This document shows, piece after piece, positions 6,214 to 7,855 of a DNA stretch of 7,855 nt. The position numbers and the translations under genes are program-made. The stretch comes from Balneolales bacterium (GTDB lineage Bacteria > Bacteroidota > Rhodothermia > Balneolales > Balneolaceae), in contig JAURMN010000112.1 of assembly GCA_030830725.1 (NCBI GenBank), positions 1-7,855 of the forward strand, given 5' to 3'. The notes below the pieces were generated by a model. That model saw only the letters and a list, made by a program, of their open reading frames with translations, made no database searches and had not been told where the DNA came from. The stretch's first letter is position 1; each line of letters opens with the position of its first letter.

Positions 6214-7200
6214 ATGGAACCAAACCGACCTGCTATTTTTCTTTCGATTGTGATTCCTCTTTACAATGAGGAAGAATCACTCCTGCCGTTACTTCAGGAA
6301 ATAAAAGAATCTGTTTCCGGTTATCTAAAAAAGGGTAAGCGATGTGAGGTATGGTTTATCGATGACGGATCAAGTGATCGATCCTGGGAAATCATAGATA
6401 AAGTAATAAAACAGGTCGATACCGATAATTTTTCAGTATCGGGAATAAGATTTCAAAAAAATTATGGCAAAAGTACCGCATTGCAATCTGGATTCGATCA
6501 TGCAAATGGTGAGTATGTGATTACCATGGATGCAGATCTGCAGGACGATCCCGCGGAAATACCTGGATTGATAGACACACTGAATGAAAAAGGCCTAGAT
6601 CTTATTAGCGGCTGGAAGAAAGAGAGAAAAGATCCATTATCAAAGAAGGCACCATCTCGTCTCTTTAATTGGGTGACCAAATGGATAACTGGAATTTCCA
6701 TTCATGACTTCAATTGTGGTCTCAAAGCCTATAAATCTGAGGTTGTGAAACATATATACCTATATGGAGAGATGCATCGTTATGTTCCAGTTCTAGCAAA
6801 AAATGCCGGATACTCTGCTATTGGAGAGAAAATCGTTCACCATAGGAAACGGGAGTTTGGCAAGACAAAATTCGGAGCATCCCGATTTATTAATGGCTTT
6901 CTGGATCTCGCAACAGTTCTTTTTATCAATGCCTATGCACAACGCCCGATGCATTTTTTTGGATCCATTGGAGTGATGCTGGTTTTGGCAGGAACATTAA
7001 TAAGTGGCTATTTGGCATGGAGTAAACTGATTTTGGGTGAATCTCTACAGGATCGCCCCTTGCTGTTTCTAGGTGTTCTACTAATTATTGTTGGTGCTCA
7101 GTTTTTCTCGATCGGGTTTCTTGGAGAAATGATTCACACTTCCCGATCAAAGAGAATATCGCCAACGATCAAGGAAGAAAGTAGAAGTAGAAAGGGGTAA
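6214..7200 (+). CDS. family 2 glycosyltransferase, GtrB/dolichol-phosphate-mannose-synthase-like, with two membrane helices
   Basis: A 328-residue inverting GT-A glycosyltransferase, probably moving a sugar from a nucleotide donor onto polyprenyl (undecaprenyl) phosphate on the cytoplasmic face of the inner membrane. The catalytic domain (about 10-230) starts LSIVIPLYNEEES (10-22), then has DDGSSD (50-55) for nucleotide binding, NYGKSTALQSGF (83-94), the metal-binding DADLQDDP (106-113), the acceptor-side D165 in HDFNCGLKAY (164-173), and the HHRKREFGKTKFG segment (209-221) typical of this subfamily. Two hydrophobic helices (about 246-268 and 282-304) anchor the C-terminus, and a basic tail follows. 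The length and two-helix layout fit GtrB/ArnC/YkcC-type enzymes; the sugar is not predictable. Such genes serve lipid or O-antigen modification or protein glycosylation. No flippase or second-step transferase is seen here. The start ATG is preceded by only a weak GGA. Confidence 0.92.
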   Translation: MEPNRPAIFLSIVIPLYNEEESLLPLLQEIKESVSGYLKKGKRCEVWFIDDGSSDRSWEIIDKVIKQVDTDNFSVSGIRFQKNYGKSTALQSGFDHANGEYVITMDADLQDDPAEIPGLIDTLNEKGLDLISGWKKERKDPLSKKAPSRLFNWVTKWITGISIHDFNCGLKAYKSEVVKHIYLYGEMHRYVPVLAKNAGYSAIGEKIVHHRKREFGKTKFGASRFINGFLDLATVLFINAYAQRPMHFFGSIGVMLVLAGTLISGYLAWSKLILGESLQDRPLLFLGVLLIIVGAQFFSIGFLGEMIHTSRSKRISPTIKEESRSRKG

Positions 7201-7208
7201 GAGAGGAG

Positions 7209-7281
7209 TACCGCGTACGGGATTCGAACCCGTGCTACCTCCGTGAAAGGGAGGCGTCCTAGACCCCTAGACGAACGCGGC
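7209..7281 (-). tRNA. trnE: tRNA-Glu (anticodon TTC), promoter-distal copy
   Basis: On the minus strand a 73-nt cloverleaf forms. The acceptor stem is GCCGCGT/ACGCGGT with a terminal G1-U72 pair and discriminator A73. The anticodon stem CCTCC/GGAGG carries loop CTTTCAC, giving anticodon TTC. The T arm is GGTTCGAATCC-like (stem ACGGG/CCCGT, loop TTCGAAT). No 3' CCA is encoded (CTC follows A73). The sequence is identical to the copy at 7462-7534. It is the last gene of the minus-strand cluster and ends only 8 bp from the stop codon of the convergent glycosyltransferase gene. Confidence 0.97.
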
Positions 7282-7366
7282 ATAACAGGATGCTTCACAA
7301 TGTGCCGGTGGGTGGAGGACGTCATCACGAAGCAAGCAAGGAAACAACAATACCATTTCAGATAAG

Positions 7367-7441
7367 GGAGCCCGATGGGACTTGAACCCACGGCCTCCAG
7401 GGCCACAACCTGGCGCTCTAACCACCTGAGCTACGGGCTCC
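7367..7441 (-). tRNA. trnH: tRNA-His (anticodon GTG)
   Basis: On the minus strand the anticodon stem CCAGG/CCTGG holds loop TTGTGGC, anticodon GTG. The acceptor stem GAGCCCG/CGGGCTC is perfect and extended by G-1 (7441) opposite C73 (7367), the identity pair of bacterial tRNA-His. The T arm has loop TTCAAGT. The 3' CCA is not encoded. An 85-bp spacer separates it from the downstream tRNA-Glu, much longer than the 7-20-bp spacers elsewhere in the cluster. Confidence 0.97.
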
Positions 7442-7461
7442 ATTACTGAAAATCCACATAG

Positions 7462-7534
7462 TACCGCGTACGGGATTCGAACCCGTGCTACCTCCGTGAA
7501 AGGGAGGCGTCCTAGACCCCTAGACGAACGCGGC
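7462..7534 (-). tRNA. trnE: tRNA-Glu (anticodon TTC), promoter-proximal copy
   Basis: Every base matches the tRNA-Glu at 7209-7281, including the G1-U72 pair, anticodon TTC and A73. The identity extends two bases past the 3' end (7460-7461 match 7207-7208) and stops at the 5' end. No CCA is encoded. It sits between tRNA-Cys (17 bp upstream in transcription) and tRNA-His (20 bp downstream). Confidence 0.97.
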
Positions 7535-7551
7535 CTGACTGTATTTGGCTG

Positions 7552-7622
7552 AGGCGACAGGCGGATTCGAACCGCCGTACAAGGTTTTGCAGACCTCTGC
7601 CTGACCACTCGGCCATGTCGCC
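7552..7622 (-). tRNA. trnC: tRNA-Cys (anticodon GCA)
   Basis: This 71-nt minus-strand cloverleaf has acceptor stem GGCGACA/TGTCGCC and discriminator T73, the bacterial tRNA-Cys identity base. The anticodon stem GAGGT/ACCTT (with one G-U pair) holds loop CTGCAAA, anticodon GCA. The T arm is GGCGG/CCGCC with loop TTCGAAT. The 3' CCA is not encoded. It lies 7 bp downstream of tRNA-Arg in the transcription direction. Confidence 0.97.
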
Positions 7623-7629
7623 ATCTCCG

Positions 7630-7703
7630 TACGCCCGACAGGACTCGAACCTGTAACCTACTGCTTAGAAGGCAGTTGCTCTATCCAGTTGAGCTACGGG
7701 CGC
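7630..7703 (-). tRNA. trnR: tRNA-Arg (anticodon TCT)
   Basis: This 74-nt minus-strand cloverleaf has acceptor stem GCGCCCG/CGGGCGT with a terminal G1-U72 pair and A73. The anticodon stem ACTGC/GCAGT holds loop CTTCTAA, anticodon TCT, which reads AGA/AGG codons. The T arm is ACAGG/CCTGT with loop TTCGAGT. The 3' CCA is not encoded. It is the first gene of the cluster, downstream of the possible promoter at 7736-7765. Confidence 0.97.
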
Positions 7704-7735
7704 AACATACTAACCCTGTAAACGGGCAAGCATTA

Positions 7736-7765
7736 AAGATACACAATTCGACCGGATAAAATCAA
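7736..7765 (-). promoter_or_regulatory. possible promoter of the tRNA cluster
   Basis: Reading the minus strand, TTGATT (7760-7765) and TATCTT (7736-7741) are spaced by 18 bp, resembling a housekeeping -35/-10 pair. The start would fall about 25 bp before tRNA-Arg. The same stretch can be read as a Bacteroidota-type promoter (TTTTG, 21-bp gap, TATCTTTA against TAnnTTTG). It lies between the possible upstream gene end (7777) and the first tRNA, as expected, but both boxes are imperfect. Confidence 0.4.
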
Positions 7766-7776
7766 AACCTGCAGGA

Positions 7777-7855
7777 TTATTTAAAGGTTCTCACCCCATT
7801 GTCAGTTCTTAATTTGTAGATGCCGAGTTCATCCACGAGGATTGAGTTAAACAAC
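7777..7855 (-). CDS. possible 3' end of an unidentified protein gene
   Basis: One minus-strand frame is open from the window edge to TAA at 7777-7779 and encodes about 25 residues, ending LRTDNGVRTFK. The other two minus frames are closed by stops inside this stretch. The residue mix looks like real protein and the stop falls just before the possible tRNA promoter, but 25 codons is too short to identify a family or to exclude chance. Confidence 0.4.
   Translation of the reverse strand, partial: LFNSILVDELGIYKLRTDNGVRTFK

Noticed and set aside
7134..7608. Two overlapping minus-strand open frames with a shared peptide stretch (PRSSRGLGRLPFTEVARV)
   Set aside because: The shared peptide is the two identical tRNA-Glu genes read as protein. 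Both frames run across structural RNA genes and the glycosyltransferase end.
1..7855. Defence, mobile or other accessory system
   Set aside because: All recognisable genes are housekeeping or envelope genes. No transposase, integrase, phage gene, CRISPR repeat, nuclease or toxin was seen, and no abrupt composition change by eye.

Overview
The window reads as ordinary chromosome from an aerobic, heterotrophic bacterium of the Bacteroidota/Balneolota/Rhodothermota neighbourhood. The clues are a single-chain alpha+beta E1 of a 2-oxoacid dehydrogenase complex, heme A synthase and heme O synthase variants of the kind I associate with that group, tRNA-Glu genes with a G1-U72 pair and an A73 discriminator, weak or absent Shine-Dalgarno sites, and moderate base composition. 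The phylum assignment rests on remembered family features, not on a search.

Layout, left to right. Positions 1-809 (+) hold the C-terminal two thirds of a class II fumarase (fumC), cut by the window edge. A 191-bp spacer follows, with nested short inverted repeats and a short tRNA-Glu-like fragment. Positions 1001-3586 (+) encode a fused E1 alpha/beta thiamine-diphosphate dehydrogenase with an unusual Ser/Lys-rich N-terminus. Heme O synthase (ctaB, 3689-4672, -) converges on it and is divergent from heme A synthase (ctaA, 4755-5696, +), with an 82-bp shared upstream region. A small MerR-type regulator (5803-6165, -) converges on ctaA and is divergent from a membrane-anchored family 2 glycosyltransferase (6214-7200, +). 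On the minus strand lies a tRNA cluster, in transcription order Arg(TCT)-Cys(GCA)-Glu(TTC)-His(GTG)-Glu(TTC), with a possible promoter at 7736-7765. The last 79 bases may be the 3' end of a minus-strand protein gene.

How the parts fit. Fumarase and the E1 component belong to central carbon oxidation and feed the respiratory chain. CtaB and CtaA together convert heme B to heme O and then to heme A for an aa3-type terminal oxidase, so the organism most likely respires oxygen. The MerR protein is a candidate regulator of itself and of the divergent glycosyltransferase, which probably transfers a sugar to undecaprenyl phosphate at the inner membrane.

I found no mobile element, CRISPR array, toxin-antitoxin pair or defence locus, and nothing that supports a new multi-gene system. 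The items worth a second look are small: motif substitutions in E1 and CtaA, the E1 N-terminal tail, a 10-bp sequence repeated three times at the ctaB 3' end, two identical tRNA-Glu genes flanking tRNA-His, and structured intergenic DNA.
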